A stretch of 64,000 nucleotides of DNA from Paeniglutamicibacter antarcticus (GCF_900010755.1 NZ_CZJT01000091.1:62001-126000); one strand, 5' to 3'; shown: positions 28,533 to 36,225, numbered from the stretch's first letter. Notes: generated by a model not told the origin, from the sequence alone. Translations and numbers: made by a program.

Positions 28533-30038
28533 CTAGGCGCCGAACTTGGGGGTGTGCACGTCACCGAGGGTGATGTGCACCGCCTGCTGGTCGGTGTAGA
28601 AGTCGATGGAGCGGTAGCCGCCCTCGTGTCCCAGGCCCGAGGCCTTCACGCCGCCGAACGGGCTGCGCAAATCACGAACGTTGTGGGAGTTGAGCCAGAC
28701 CATGCCGGCCTCGACGTCCTGCGCGAAGTTGTGCGCGCGCTTGAGGTCGTTGGTCCACACGTAGGCTGCAAGGCCGTACTTGGTGTTGTTTGCCAGCTCG
28801 AGTGCTTCTTCATCGGTGTCGAACGGGGTGATCGCGACGACCGGGCCGAAGATCTCCTCCTGGAAGATGCGGGCATCGGGTGCCACGTCGACGAAGACCG
28901 TCGGGGCGACGTAGGAGCCGTTTTCCTGGCCCTCGGGCAGGTTCTCCGGGCGTCCGCCGCCGGCCACCACGCGGGCCTCGGTCTTGCCGATTTCCACGTA
29001 GCTCATGACCTTGTCATAGTGCTCCGGGTGGACCAGCGCGCCGACCTGGGTGGTGGGGTCGTGCGGGTCGCCGACCTTGATGTTCTTGGCACGCGCCGCG
29101 TAGGCCTCGATGAACTTGTTGTAGATCGGGCGCTGTACCAAGATGCGGGAGCCTGCGGTGCAGCGCTCGCCGTTCAGCGAGAACACGCCGAAGAGGGTTG
29201 AATCGATCGCTGCGTCGAAGTCCGCATCGGCGAACACGATGGCCGGGGACTTGCCGCCCAGCTCCATGGACATGCCCTTGAGGTTCTCCGCGCAGTTGCG
29301 GAAGATCAGCTGGCCGGTGGAGGATTCGCCGGTGAAGGAGATCAGCGGGACCTTCGGGTGCTTGACCAGTGCGTCGCCGGCTTCCTCGCCGATGCCGTTG
29401 ACAAGGTTGAAAACGCCTGCCGGCAGGCCGGCCTCCTCGAAGATGGTGGCCCACAGCGAGGCGGAGAGCGGGGTGAACTCGGCGGGCTTGAGCACCACGG
29501 TGCAACCGGAGGCGATGGACGGGGCCAGCTTCCAGGACTCGAGCATGAACGGGGTGTTCCACGGGGTGATCAGGCCGGCAACGCCGATCGGCTTGCGGTT
29601 CACGTAGTTCAGCTGGGAACCCGGGACCTTCAGCGCGGTATCGTGCTGGGCGACGATCAAATCGGCGAAGAAGCGGAAGTTCTCGGCGGCACGCTGTGCC
29701 TGGCCGCGGGCCTGGGTGATCGGCAGGCCGGTGTCGAAGGTTTCCATTTCCGCCAGGCGGTCTTCCTGGGCGACGACAGCGTCGGCGATCTTGTACAGGA
29801 CCTTGGCGCGGGCACGCGGGCTCATGGTGGGCCACGGGCCGTTCTTGAAGGCCTCGGTGGCGGCTGCGACGGCGGCGTCGATGTCTGCCTTCTGGCCGGC
29901 TGCCGCGGTTGCGTAGTTGGTGTTGGTCACCGGGTCCAGGACATCGAAGGTTTCCCCGCCGATGGAGTCGACGAACTTGCCGCCGATGTAGTGCTGCAGG
30001 TGGGTTGGCAGGTTTTCCGGTACGAAGTGCTTGCTCAT
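28533..30038 (-). CDS. hpaE: 5-carboxymethyl-2-hydroxymuconic semialdehyde dehydrogenase
   Basis: A 501-residue NAD-dependent aldehyde dehydrogenase. Visible are the NAD site 'GVAGLITPWNTPFMLESWK', the glycine motif 'SFTGESSTGQLI', the catalytic Glu in 'MELGGKSP', the catalytic Cys in 'NGERCTAGSR' and 'QEEIFGPVVAI'. It converts the ring-cleavage semialdehyde to 5-carboxymethyl-2-hydroxymuconate. ATG 30038 with AAAGGAG seven bases before it is the start; the open frame to 30164 is not used. It lies 47 bp upstream of hpaD and 82 bp downstream of the GntR gene. The pathway assignment comes from its position next to hpaD. Confidence 0.92.
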   Translation of the reverse strand: MSKHFVPENLPTHLQHYIGGKFVDSIGGETFDVLDPVTNTNYATAAAGQKADIDAAVAAATEAFKNGPWPTMSPRARAKVLYKIADAVVAQEDRLAEMETFDTGLPITQARGQAQRAAENFRFFADLIVAQHDTALKVPGSQLNYVNRKPIGVAGLITPWNTPFMLESWKLAPSIASGCTVVLKPAEFTPLSASLWATIFEEAGLPAGVFNLVNGIGEEAGDALVKHPKVPLISFTGESSTGQLIFRNCAENLKGMSMELGGKSPAIVFADADFDAAIDSTLFGVFSLNGERCTAGSRILVQRPIYNKFIEAYAARAKNIKVGDPHDPTTQVGALVHPEHYDKVMSYVEIGKTEARVVAGGGRPENLPEGQENGSYVAPTVFVDVAPDARIFQEEIFGPVVAITPFDTDEEALELANNTKYGLAAYVWTNDLKRAHNFAQDVEAGMVWLNSHNVRDLRSPFGGVKASGLGHEGGYRSIDFYTDQQAVHITLGDVHTPKFGA

Positions 30039-30120
30039 GTGCTGTCTCCTTTGGGTGTGACAAGTGTGCAGGAAGGTGGTGTTGCTAAGTGCTTGGTTCT
30101 TGGTGCTGCGTGTTGGGTTT

Positions 30121-30780
30121 CTAGAGCGGGGAGGCCGGCATGTTGGCCGCGGCCAGGTACGCATTCAGCGTGTTGGTGCGGTGCGCCCTGGCCGACTGTT
30201 CAATGGCCGCCGCCGGCGCCTGGGCCTCGATGAGGTCCAGCAGCTGTCCGTGTTCGCGCACCGATTCCCGGGCGCGGCCCGGGATGTGGGTGAAGGACGA
30301 GGACCGCATCAGCGCCAGCCGGTTCCAGCCGCGCTGTACCAGATCCAGGATGTGCGGATTGGGGCAGTTGCGGTAGAGCACCTGGTGGAATTCGTTGTTC
30401 AGCTCGGTGAAGCGCGGCGGGTCGAAGTCGGTGAGCAAATCGGTCATCGCCTGGTTGATGGCCCGGGCCGCCGCCAGCTGGTCGGCATCCACAAAGGGTG
30501 CGCTCAGTGCGGTGGCCGCGCCCTCGATGATCGCCAGGGTCTGCATGGTGTGCAGGTACAGCGCATTATCCGCTGCCGCCACCGTGGCCCCGACATTGCG
30601 TTCGAAGCTGACCAGGCCCTCGGCCTCCAGCCGGCGGATGGCCTCGCGCACCGGCACCACCGAACAGCCAAGTTCGGCGGCGATGGTGCCCAGCACCAGC
30701 CGGTAGCCGGGGGTGAAGGTGCCCTCGGTGATGCGCGTGTGAAGCAGCTGGTAGGCGACCTCTGACTTGCTAGCGTTCAT
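30121..30780 (-). CDS. GntR-family regulator, FadR/FCD subfamily, of the hpa operon
   Basis: The 219-residue protein has a winged helix (about residues 5-72, 'LGCSVVPVREAIRRLEAEGL') and an all-helical FCD ligand domain (about 80-205, 'FTELNNEFHQVLYRNCPNP', 'REHGQLLDLIEA'). FCD domains bind acids through a metal held by Asp and His residues. It lies inside the hpa operon, seven bases after the fusion gene. The ATCGTATACGAT palindrome at the operon promoter matches the GTATAC-centred sites of this subfamily, so it probably represses its own operon until an aromatic intermediate binds. Confidence 0.88.
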   Translation of the reverse strand: MNASKSEVAYQLLHTRITEGTFTPGYRLVLGTIAAELGCSVVPVREAIRRLEAEGLVSFERNVGATVAAADNALYLHTMQTLAIIEGAATALSAPFVDADQLAAARAINQAMTDLLTDFDPPRFTELNNEFHQVLYRNCPNPHILDLVQRGWNRLALMRSSSFTHIPGRARESVREHGQLLDLIEAQAPAAAIEQSARAHRTNTLNAYLAAANMPASPL

Positions 30781-30787
30781 GGCCGGC

Positions 30788-32293
30788 CTAGAAATCCGGT
30801 TCGCCGTCGGCGACCCACTGGTTGTACTTGGCCTTCCAGCCGGCGTTCATCGGGAACAGGCCCTTGATCTCGGCGCCGTTGGCGACGTTCTTGAACACGA
30901 AGGTGTCCTGGCGTTCGGATTCGACGACCTCGTCGGCGATCTCGGCGGCCAGGTGCGGCGGGATCACCAGGATGCCGTCGGCGTCGGCGATCACTATGTC
31001 ACCGGGCACGATGGTGGTTCCGCCGCAGCCAACCGCCACGTCGGTGTCCCACGGCACGTGCTTGCGCCCGAGCACCGCAGGGTGGGCGCCGTTGTGGAAG
31101 GTCGGGATGTCCAGTGCTGCCACCGCGTCCAGGTCGCGTACGCCGCCGTCGGTGATGATGGCCTCGGCGCCGCGGACCTGGGTGCGCATCGCCAGGATGT
31201 CTCCCAGGGTGCCCGAGCCCTTTTCGCCGCGGGCCTCCATGACCAGGATTTCGCCCGGGCCGATGTCGTCGATGACGCGCTTCTGCGCGTTGTAGCCGCC
31301 GCCGTGGGACTTGAAGAGGTCCTCGCGGTTCGGGACGTAGCGCAGCGTGCGGGCGGTGCCGATGACCTTTTTCATGCCCTTGGTGGCCTGCAGCCCGTCG
31401 ACGGAAACGTTGTTCAGCCCGCGCTTGCGCAGGGCGCCGGAGATGGTTGCGGTGGCCACCGAGAGCAGCTTGGCCTTGACCTCCTCGGTCAGTGCCGCCT
31501 TGCCGGTGATCGGCAATTCGATGCCGGCCGCGGAGGCGGTGCCGAAGGCGTCGATGCGGTCCGCGTCGGTGATCTTTGGCTGGTTGCCGAAGGTCGCGAA
31601 GTCAGCGGTGCCCTCTATGACGGTGGTGGACAGGCGCCCGGTGGACAGGCCCGCTGCCTCGTCGTCGACCTGGATTTCCACAACATCGCCCGGGACGATG
31701 ACCGAGGATCCGGCCGGGGTGCCGGTGAGGATCACGTCTCCTGCCTTCAGGGTCATCTGCTGGGACAGGTCCGCGACGATCTGCGCGAAGGAGAAGATGA
31801 GCTCGGCGGTGGAGGCGTCCTGGGCGATCTCGCCGTTGACCCAGGTGCGGATGCGCAGGGCGTCGGGGTTCAGTGCGGCTGCCGGGAGCAGGACCGGGCC
31901 CATCGGGGTGTAGCCGTCGCCGGACTTGGAGCGGATGTTCGACCCCTTGTCCGCGTATTTCATGTCATACACGCCCAGGTCGTTGGAGGCGGTCACGGAC
32001 CCGACGTGGCTCCAAGCATCCTCGACGGCCACGCGGCGGGCGTCGGTGCCGATGACCAGGGCGATTTCGCCCTCGAAGGCCAGCAGTTCGGTGCCGGCGG
32101 GGCGTTCAACGGTGTCGCCGGAGGCCGCAAGCGAGGAGGAGGCCTTCATGAAGTACGACGGGAAGGCGGGGATGCGGCCACGCTGGGCGGCTCGCGAGGA
32201 GTAGGAGAGATGCACCGCGAGCACCTTGCCGGCTGCGTCGAAGATTGACTGGTCCACCTGGACCAGTTCGATGGCTGTGGCGTCGCTGCTCAC
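30788..32293 (-). CDS. Fusion of an FAH-family isomerase/decarboxylase (HpaG-like) with an RraA-like aldolase domain
   Basis: The 501-residue protein has two parts. Residues 1 to about 255 are a fumarylacetoacetate hydrolase-family domain ('LLAFEGEIALVIGTDAR', 'SVTASNDLGVYDMK', 'DVILTGTPAGSSV'), as in HpaG, which decarboxylates and isomerises carboxymethyl-hydroxymuconate. Residues about 275-490 are an RraA-like domain ('TATISGALRKRGL', 'RGEKGSGTLGDILAMRTQ', 'AIITDGGVRDLDAV') with the Arg-Asp of the TDGGVRD motif that serves HMG aldolases. In this pathway it could split 4-hydroxy-2-oxoheptanedioate, replacing HpaI. The GTG start at 32293 follows AGGAGG by five bases. It is the first gene of the operon. 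Confidence 0.85.
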   Translation of the reverse strand: MSSDATAIELVQVDQSIFDAAGKVLAVHLSYSSRAAQRGRIPAFPSYFMKASSSLAASGDTVERPAGTELLAFEGEIALVIGTDARRVAVEDAWSHVGSVTASNDLGVYDMKYADKGSNIRSKSGDGYTPMGPVLLPAAALNPDALRIRTWVNGEIAQDASTAELIFSFAQIVADLSQQMTLKAGDVILTGTPAGSSVIVPGDVVEIQVDDEAAGLSTGRLSTTVIEGTADFATFGNQPKITDADRIDAFGTASAAGIELPITGKAALTEEVKAKLLSVATATISGALRKRGLNNVSVDGLQATKGMKKVIGTARTLRYVPNREDLFKSHGGGYNAQKRVIDDIGPGEILVMEARGEKGSGTLGDILAMRTQVRGAEAIITDGGVRDLDAVAALDIPTFHNGAHPAVLGRKHVPWDTDVAVGCGGTTIVPGDIVIADADGILVIPPHLAAEIADEVVESERQDTFVFKNVANGAEIKGLFPMNAGWKAKYNQWVADGEPDF

Positions 32294-32315
32294 GTTTCCT
32301 CCTGTGATGTATGAA

Positions 32316-32327
32316 ATCGTATACGAT
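32316..32327. promoter_or_regulatory. Operator of the hpa operon (FCD-GntR site)
   Basis: ATCGTATACGAT is a perfect 12-bp palindrome of the T-N-GTATAC-N-A type bound by FadR/VanR-like regulators. It lies three bases downstream of the -10 box, over the expected transcription start, where binding would block initiation. A second, partial half-site, GTATGAAATC, adjoins it on the left. Confidence 0.75.
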
Positions 32328-32329
32328 CC

Positions 32330-32358
32330 AGTGTGACGCGGGTCTCCAGGTTTGTCAA
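32330..32358 (-). promoter_or_regulatory. Promoter of the hpa operon
   Basis: Read on the minus strand, TTGACA (32353-32358) and CACACT (32330-32335) are separated by exactly 17 bases. The -35 is perfect and the -10 has C for T at its first position. It precedes the fusion gene by about 37 bp and overlaps the operator region. Confidence 0.75.
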
Positions 32359-32549
32359 CACCCCCTGGCGTGGCCGTCGGTTAATGCACGTTTCCCCGTC
32401 GCGGAATCCGGCGATCACAAGGTCTTACGCCGCGTGTGAGGCCGGAGTAAAAAGTTTTCAAGGAAACCGCGTCATGATTCGACGGGTCCCGCGTCTTAGT
32501 TGGTGAAGGAGCCCAATACCGCGGATCGTCGGGTTTCAAAATTCAAGAT
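32359..32549. other. Intergenic DNA between the hpa promoter and the hairpin array
   Basis: No gene seen. A promoter for the following hairpin array should be here, but I find no convincing -35/-10 pair; AATACC near 32515-32520 is a weak candidate. Confidence 0.3.
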
Positions 32550-32719
32550 CCAGTCATCGGTCCTTGGGGGCCGATGACTGGAATCAAGGCCGCGGCGATG
32601 CCGTGCTGGGGGGGCATGCGACCGCTGGGGGGGTCGGACTCCTTGGGGGGAGTTCGAACCCCATTTCACAAGAACGCGGGACGAAGGGGGCCGGAATCCT
32701 TGGGGGATTCCGGCCTTTT
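32550..32719 (+). ncRNA. Candidate structured RNA: five hairpins with G-rich loops, ending in a terminator
   Basis: Five hairpins follow each other: 32550-32581 (perfect 11-bp stem, loop TCCTTGGGGG), 32598-32617 (5 bp, GTGCTGGGGG), 32619-32636 (5 bp, GCTGGGGG), 32636-32655 (7 bp with one G-T pair, TTGGGG) and 32689-32715 (11 bp, TTGGG). The last is followed by TTTT and looks like an intrinsic terminator. CCTTGGGGG itself occurs three times, at 32562, 32641 and 32698, while the stems differ in sequence, so structure and loop appear to be what is kept. No riboswitch class I know fits. A regulatory RNA that titrates a G-loop-binding factor is one reading; a cluster of repeats is another. Confidence 0.45.
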
Positions 32720-33195
32720 CCGTGCACCCAGCATCCCTTGCGCCTTGCGCCGTCGATGATGACCCGTCCGGGGCCGCGCATGCCTGCGTTTCGGCGCTCC
32801 TGGCGGGACGTTCCCCCGAGTTGGCAGCCTTTGCCTTGGTAGCCCAGTGCGGCGATGACCTAGGCGCGGGTGGCGGTCTCCAGAGTGGCGGTCGCCGACT
32901 GATCTGAGCGTTGGCTTCCTTGGTCTCGTTAGTGGGAAATGTCCTTTTCTGGCGATTTGAGGATGGTCGGTTCCGGGCCACAAGGGACCGTGTTTTGTGC
33001 TAACGCGCCGGTAAATGGGGTGAATGTGAGTGCGGCTCTGGCCGCGGCCCCACATCGAAATCGCCATATTCTGTTTGAAAGTCTCTGTGGGGAAATCCCA
33101 CCAACGAACTCCCTGCGCTGATAGTCTAACGATTGGCTTAATGCCATCGGTTGGATCAGATCTTCAATTGTCTGAACCTCGAGCAAGGAGAAATG
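32720..33195. other. Non-coding stretch upstream of the DUF2690 gene
   Basis: About 475 bp without a credible gene. GTGGG-GAAAT-CCCAC near 33087-33101 is a small hairpin. TAGTCT at 33122-33127 is a possible -10 for the following gene, with no clear -35. GC falls visibly towards its right end. Confidence 0.35.
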
Positions 33196-33657
33196 ATGAA
33201 GACTAAATCAAAGGGCGCACGGACCGGTACGGTTCTCGCTTCACTCGGTGTAGTGGCCATGGTCCTGGGAACCGCCGCACCTGCCCAGGCAGAAGTGTTC
33301 AGGGACCCGCTCTCTTCGGGTTGTGCAAGGGATGCATACACCGTTGATGCTTGGGGCGTTTATAACTCGAAATATGGTCAATACCAAGGCACCGTCGAGC
33401 TGAGGTACTCACCTAAGTGCGGAACCAACTGGGTTCGGATGTCGAGCAATACCCCGGGGAACCGTGTATATGCGGGCATTCAGGCATTACCCGCTGGCGG
33501 TGGTAACACCGCGGATGGTGCTGCCTATGATGTTTCGACGTCTTGGAGCGGGATGGTTAACGCACCAGGTAGTACTTGCGTCAACGTTTATGCGTACATC
33601 GTTGACAATAAGACCCAACAGACCGAAGGCAAACTGCCGATCCAAACGCGCTGCTGA
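33196..33657 (+). CDS. Small secreted protein, DUF2690 family
   Basis: A 153-residue precursor with a typical Sec signal peptide of about 35 residues (KGARTGTVLASLGVVAMVLG, cleavage after AQA) and a mature domain of about 118 residues. The mature part has 'SSGCARDAYTVDAW' and 'GTVELRYSPKCGTNWVRM', the DUF2690 pattern of actinobacteria, with four cysteines (two likely disulfides). ATG 33196 has AAGGAG at 33185-33190; ATG 33193 is too close. GC is lower than in its neighbours and it stands alone between long non-coding stretches, suggesting acquisition. The function is unknown. Confidence 0.75.
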   Translation: MKTKSKGARTGTVLASLGVVAMVLGTAAPAQAEVFRDPLSSGCARDAYTVDAWGVYNSKYGQYQGTVELRYSPKCGTNWVRMSSNTPGNRVYAGIQALPAGGGNTADGAAYDVSTSWSGMVNAPGSTCVNVYAYIVDNKTQQTEGKLPIQTRC

Positions 33658-33679
33658 GCCAACAGCCGCAAGTGGAGAG

Positions 33680-33706
33680 CTCGGGGTCCCCGGTAGGGCC
33701 CCGAGT
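33680..33706 (+). terminator. Hairpin after the DUF2690 gene
   Basis: CTCGGGGTCC pairs with GGGCCCCGAG around the loop CCGGTA, with one mismatch or G-T pair. It lies 22 bp past the stop codon. Confidence 0.6.
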
Positions 33707-34129
33707 GAATCCTCCAGAGGTGTTGGTGCCCTTTGTCAGCTTTCGATTTGGCTGGCAAGTGATTGGTCTCGGGATTCGGCCAACCACATCGTGGGCCAAG
33801 TAGGCTCCAACATCAATGACGCACAACTCTTTGACCAACCGCGTAAGGCCGGGAACTCTCAACAGGCATCGGCACGGATTTTAGACGCCGCTGACCAAGG
33901 AGGCTCCAAGCGTGATCGGCGCACGTGGTGTAGTGGCGGGTCGTTATCGCGGCTAAACGGTCCCGGAGTTCACTTATCTGGCTTCGAAAATCGGGTTCAG
34001 CGGGCACTCGGCCAAGCATAGTGTGAGCCGATCGAGGATCTGAGCTACTCTCCGGCAGATTCGACAATCGGAGCTGGACTGACACGCCACGGACTCCGCC
34101 GAGGCGGCGCCGTGCTGGTTTCGCTGCCC
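33707..34129. other. About 420 bp without a recognisable gene, possibly decayed coding DNA
   Basis: On the minus strand two overlapping frames look protein-like. One, at 33813-34085, contains 'SQISELRDRLAAITTRHY'; the other, at 33581-33862, contains 'LVKELCVIDVGAYLAHDVVG'. A frameshift near 33850 would join them. I do not recognise the family. Neither has a ribosome-binding site. Confidence 0.25.
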
Positions 34130-34942
34130 TTAAACCGCCAGAAATTCGACGGCAGCGTTCTTGAAATCGCGGCTTGTCACGGCGTTGGCGTGGTCGCGGC
34201 CCGGCAGCCAGAGGATTGATTTCGGGGTGTTGCGGGTGCCAAGCAGCTCGGTCAGCCGCGGCATGGTGGTCGCCAGCGAATCCCCGTCGCCGGCGACCAG
34301 CAGGGTTGGCATGGTCGGGATCATTTGTTCCGGGGCGAAGGGCTCGGTCTTGATCGCCTGAATCATGCTCATGAGCGAGAACGTGTCGTTGGATTCCACG
34401 GTCTGCGCCATGCGCAGCAGATCCGCGGTGGCCTCGTCGGCAATTGAGGTTCCGTCGGCCAGGAACTGCTGGGCGGCATTGAGGTCGAAGGCTGCCAGCG
34501 GGTCGATGCTGGCCGGGCCGCCAAGTACCAGCCGGTTCACCAGCTGCGGCTGAGTACCGCCGAATTCCCAGGCCAGGCGTGCGCCGAGCGAGTATCCGAT
34601 GAGATCCACGCCACTGTGCGGATCGCCGTCCTTCAGCGTCAGGACACCGTTATCCATCAGCAGCTGCAAAAGATCGGCCCGCATGCGACTGGGCGTGTAG
34701 GCGTCAAGGTCCTCCGGTGCCGGGGAAATGCCGTGCCCCGGGAGGTCGATCGCGATCACCTTGCGGCCGGCCTCGGTGAGGGACCGGATCCAGCCCGACT
34801 TCACCCAGTTCAACTCGCTGGAGGAGGCGAATCCGTGCAACAGCACCACGGGACGAAGCCCGGCGGGGGCGGCCGGTTCGTAAATGGTCAGGCTCAATGC
34901 GTTGGCAGTGCCTTCGACGAGGTGCTCATGTGTGGATCCCAT
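34130..34942 (-). CDS. Alpha/beta hydrolase
   Basis: The 270-residue protein has the alpha/beta hydrolase features: oxyanion 'VVLLHGFASSSE', nucleophile elbow 'LIGYSLGARLA' (Ser in GYSLG), an acid-bearing strand 'LLVAGDGDSL' and the catalytic His in 'LPGRDHANAV'. An ester, lactone or C-C bond substrate is possible; none can be read. ATG 34942 with AAGGA seven bases upstream is chosen; the frame is open to 35203 across the next gene but without homology. It follows the ABM monooxygenase by 37 bp in the same direction, so they are probably co-transcribed. Confidence 0.85.
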   Translation of the reverse strand: MGSTHEHLVEGTANALSLTIYEPAAPAGLRPVVLLHGFASSSELNWVKSGWIRSLTEAGRKVIAIDLPGHGISPAPEDLDAYTPSRMRADLLQLLMDNGVLTLKDGDPHSGVDLIGYSLGARLAWEFGGTQPQLVNRLVLGGPASIDPLAAFDLNAAQQFLADGTSIADEATADLLRMAQTVESNDTFSLMSMIQAIKTEPFAPEQMIPTMPTLLVAGDGDSLATTMPRLTELLGTRNTPKSILWLPGRDHANAVTSRDFKNAAVEFLAV

Positions 34943-34979
34943 GGGCAAATCCTTGCAGATCGACTGTGGATTTGCGAGT

Positions 34980-35309
34980 TCACCGGGGCGCGGGAACCGG
35001 TCCCGGCCCCGACCCGGAAGGATCGACCGCCGCAAAGTGTTCGACCACCGGGAACGGTTCGTAGAAATGGTGCAATGCGGCACTCCACTTTGCGTAGTTT
35101 GCCGAGCCTCGGAAGCCCGCGGTGTGCGCCTCGACGGATTCCCAGCGGACCAGCAGCAGGAACTCGTTGGGGGTTTCGATGCTCCTGGATAGCGAGAGGT
35201 CAATGAAGCCCGGGGTCTGCGCCATCAGTTTCCGCGCCTCCCCGAAGGCCATCATGAAGTCATCTTCCATTCCCGGTTTGACCGGCAGCAACGCATGTTC
35301 GGTGATCAT
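34980..35309 (-). CDS. Antibiotic biosynthesis monooxygenase (ABM)-domain protein
   Basis: 109 residues with a ferredoxin-like ABM fold: 'ITEHALLPVKPGMEDDFMMA', 'LMAQTPGFIDLSLSRSIETP', 'FLLLVRWESVEAHTAGFRGS'. Such small dimeric proteins oxidise quinol-like substrates or degrade heme. ATG 35309 is preferred over 35360 because homology starts there; CACACT lies six bases before it and no ribosome-binding site is seen, so the message may be leaderless. It is upstream of the alpha/beta hydrolase and divergent from nrtR. Confidence 0.8.
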   Translation of the reverse strand: MITEHALLPVKPGMEDDFMMAFGEARKLMAQTPGFIDLSLSRSIETPNEFLLLVRWESVEAHTAGFRGSANYAKWSAALHHFYEPFPVVEHFAAVDPSGSGPGPVPAPR

Positions 35310-35443
35310 GTTCCAAGTGTGGAGCAGTCGGCGGTAATGCGCGAAGTGGCGCGAATTCATGACGCAGGCCGTGTTTTGCGGGTCCCGGCGTGCGGAAAAA
35401 CTGGCTCGTCACACGGCTTGTGCAGCGGCGGGCCCGACCGTAT

Positions 35444-35476
35444 CCTTAGTTTTGGTCAAGATGACATTAACTAAGG
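35444..35476. promoter_or_regulatory. Candidate NrtR operator over the nad operon start
   Basis: CCTTAGTT at 35444-35451 and AACTAAGG at 35469-35476 are the ends of a 33-bp palindrome in which 12 of 15 arm positions pair, with a GTCA-AGA-TGAC core. The palindrome covers ATG 35461. Actinobacterial NrtR boxes, as I recall them, have the same TTAGT..GTCA..TGAC..ACTAA form. Autorepression of nrtR-nadABC is inferred. Confidence 0.65.
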
Positions 35477-36225
35477 TGTTGAGAAAGATTCCATTCGCAA
35501 ACGTGGCCGAACGCCGCGAACAACCGCCAACGCTGGCAGTCTCGACTGTCATCTTTGCGCTGCGCGACGACGAACGGTCGGGGCGCAAGAGCCTCTGGCT
35601 TCCGCTGGTGCGACGCACCCGCGAGCCCTTCCGCGGCCAGTGGGCGTTGCCCGGCGGTCCGCTTGGCGCCCGCGATTCGTTGCTCGACGCGGCGGCGGCA
35701 AACCTGCGCGACACCACCGGCCTGGTCCCGCGCTACCTCGAACAGCTCTACGCCTTCGGGGACCTGGACCGCTCGCCGACCCGCCGCGTGGTCTCCATCG
35801 TCTACTGGGCGCTGGTGCGCGAGGACGATGCTCCGCACACCGACACCCACGCCACCTCGGTGCTGCTCGATGACCCCAACGTCGCCTGGTTCCGCGCCGA
35901 CGACGAGGAGGTCCTGGTCAAGCTGGCCTTCGACCACCGCGAAATCATCGAATACGCGCTCTGGCGGCTGCGCACCAAGGTCGAATACGGGTCCATCGCC
36001 CACCGACTGCTCGGCGAACGCTTCACCCTCGCCCAGGTGCGCGAGGTCTACGAAGCGGTGCTGAACAAGTCCCTGGACCCCGCCAACTTCCGCCGCCAGC
36101 TACGCACGGCCACCGACCTGCAGGAAACCGACGAGTTCCTCTCCGGCGGCAAGCACCGCCCCCCACGCCTCTACCGCTACACAGGCTCAATTTCCCACCC
36201 ACTTGAGAGCGAGAACATCTCATGA
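35461..36225 (+). CDS. nrtR: NrtR-type Nudix repressor of NAD biosynthesis
   Basis: 254 residues: a Nudix domain (about residues 18-150, 'LPLVRRTREPFRGQWALPGG') followed by a winged helix ('FTLAQVREVYEAVLNKSLDP', 'FRRQLRTA'), the NrtR layout. The Nudix box reads 'GPLGARDSLLDAAAANLRDT', so the REUxEE glutamates are missing; it should bind ADP-ribose or a related NAD metabolite without hydrolysing it. ATG 35461 is chosen because the palindrome and promoter overlap it; GTG 35476 and 35503 are alternatives and the frame is open to 35359. The stop overlaps nadA (ATGA), so it heads the NAD operon. Confidence 0.82.
   Translation: MTLTKVLRKIPFANVAERREQPPTLAVSTVIFALRDDERSGRKSLWLPLVRRTREPFRGQWALPGGPLGARDSLLDAAAANLRDTTGLVPRYLEQLYAFGDLDRSPTRRVVSIVYWALVREDDAPHTDTHATSVLLDDPNVAWFRADDEEVLVKLAFDHREIIEYALWRLRTKVEYGSIAHRLLGERFTLAQVREVYEAVLNKSLDPANFRRQLRTATDLQETDEFLSGGKHRPPRLYRYTGSISHPLESENIS

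Noticed and set aside
30767..32248. A 493-residue open frame on the + strand opposite the FAH-RraA fusion
   Set aside because: It is a shadow of the high-GC leftward gene: Gly/Val/Asp/His-rich with no ribosome-binding site, domain or promoter.
32645..32665. GGAGTTCGAACCCC resembling a tRNA T-arm
   Set aside because: The stem needed for positions 49-53/61-65 does not pair, and no acceptor, D or anticodon arm can be built around it.
32496..33067. Minus-strand and + strand frames of 130-160 residues over the hairpin array
   Set aside because: They contain repeated Gly or Pro from the hairpin loops, lack ribosome-binding sites and match no family; a structured RNA explains the DNA better.
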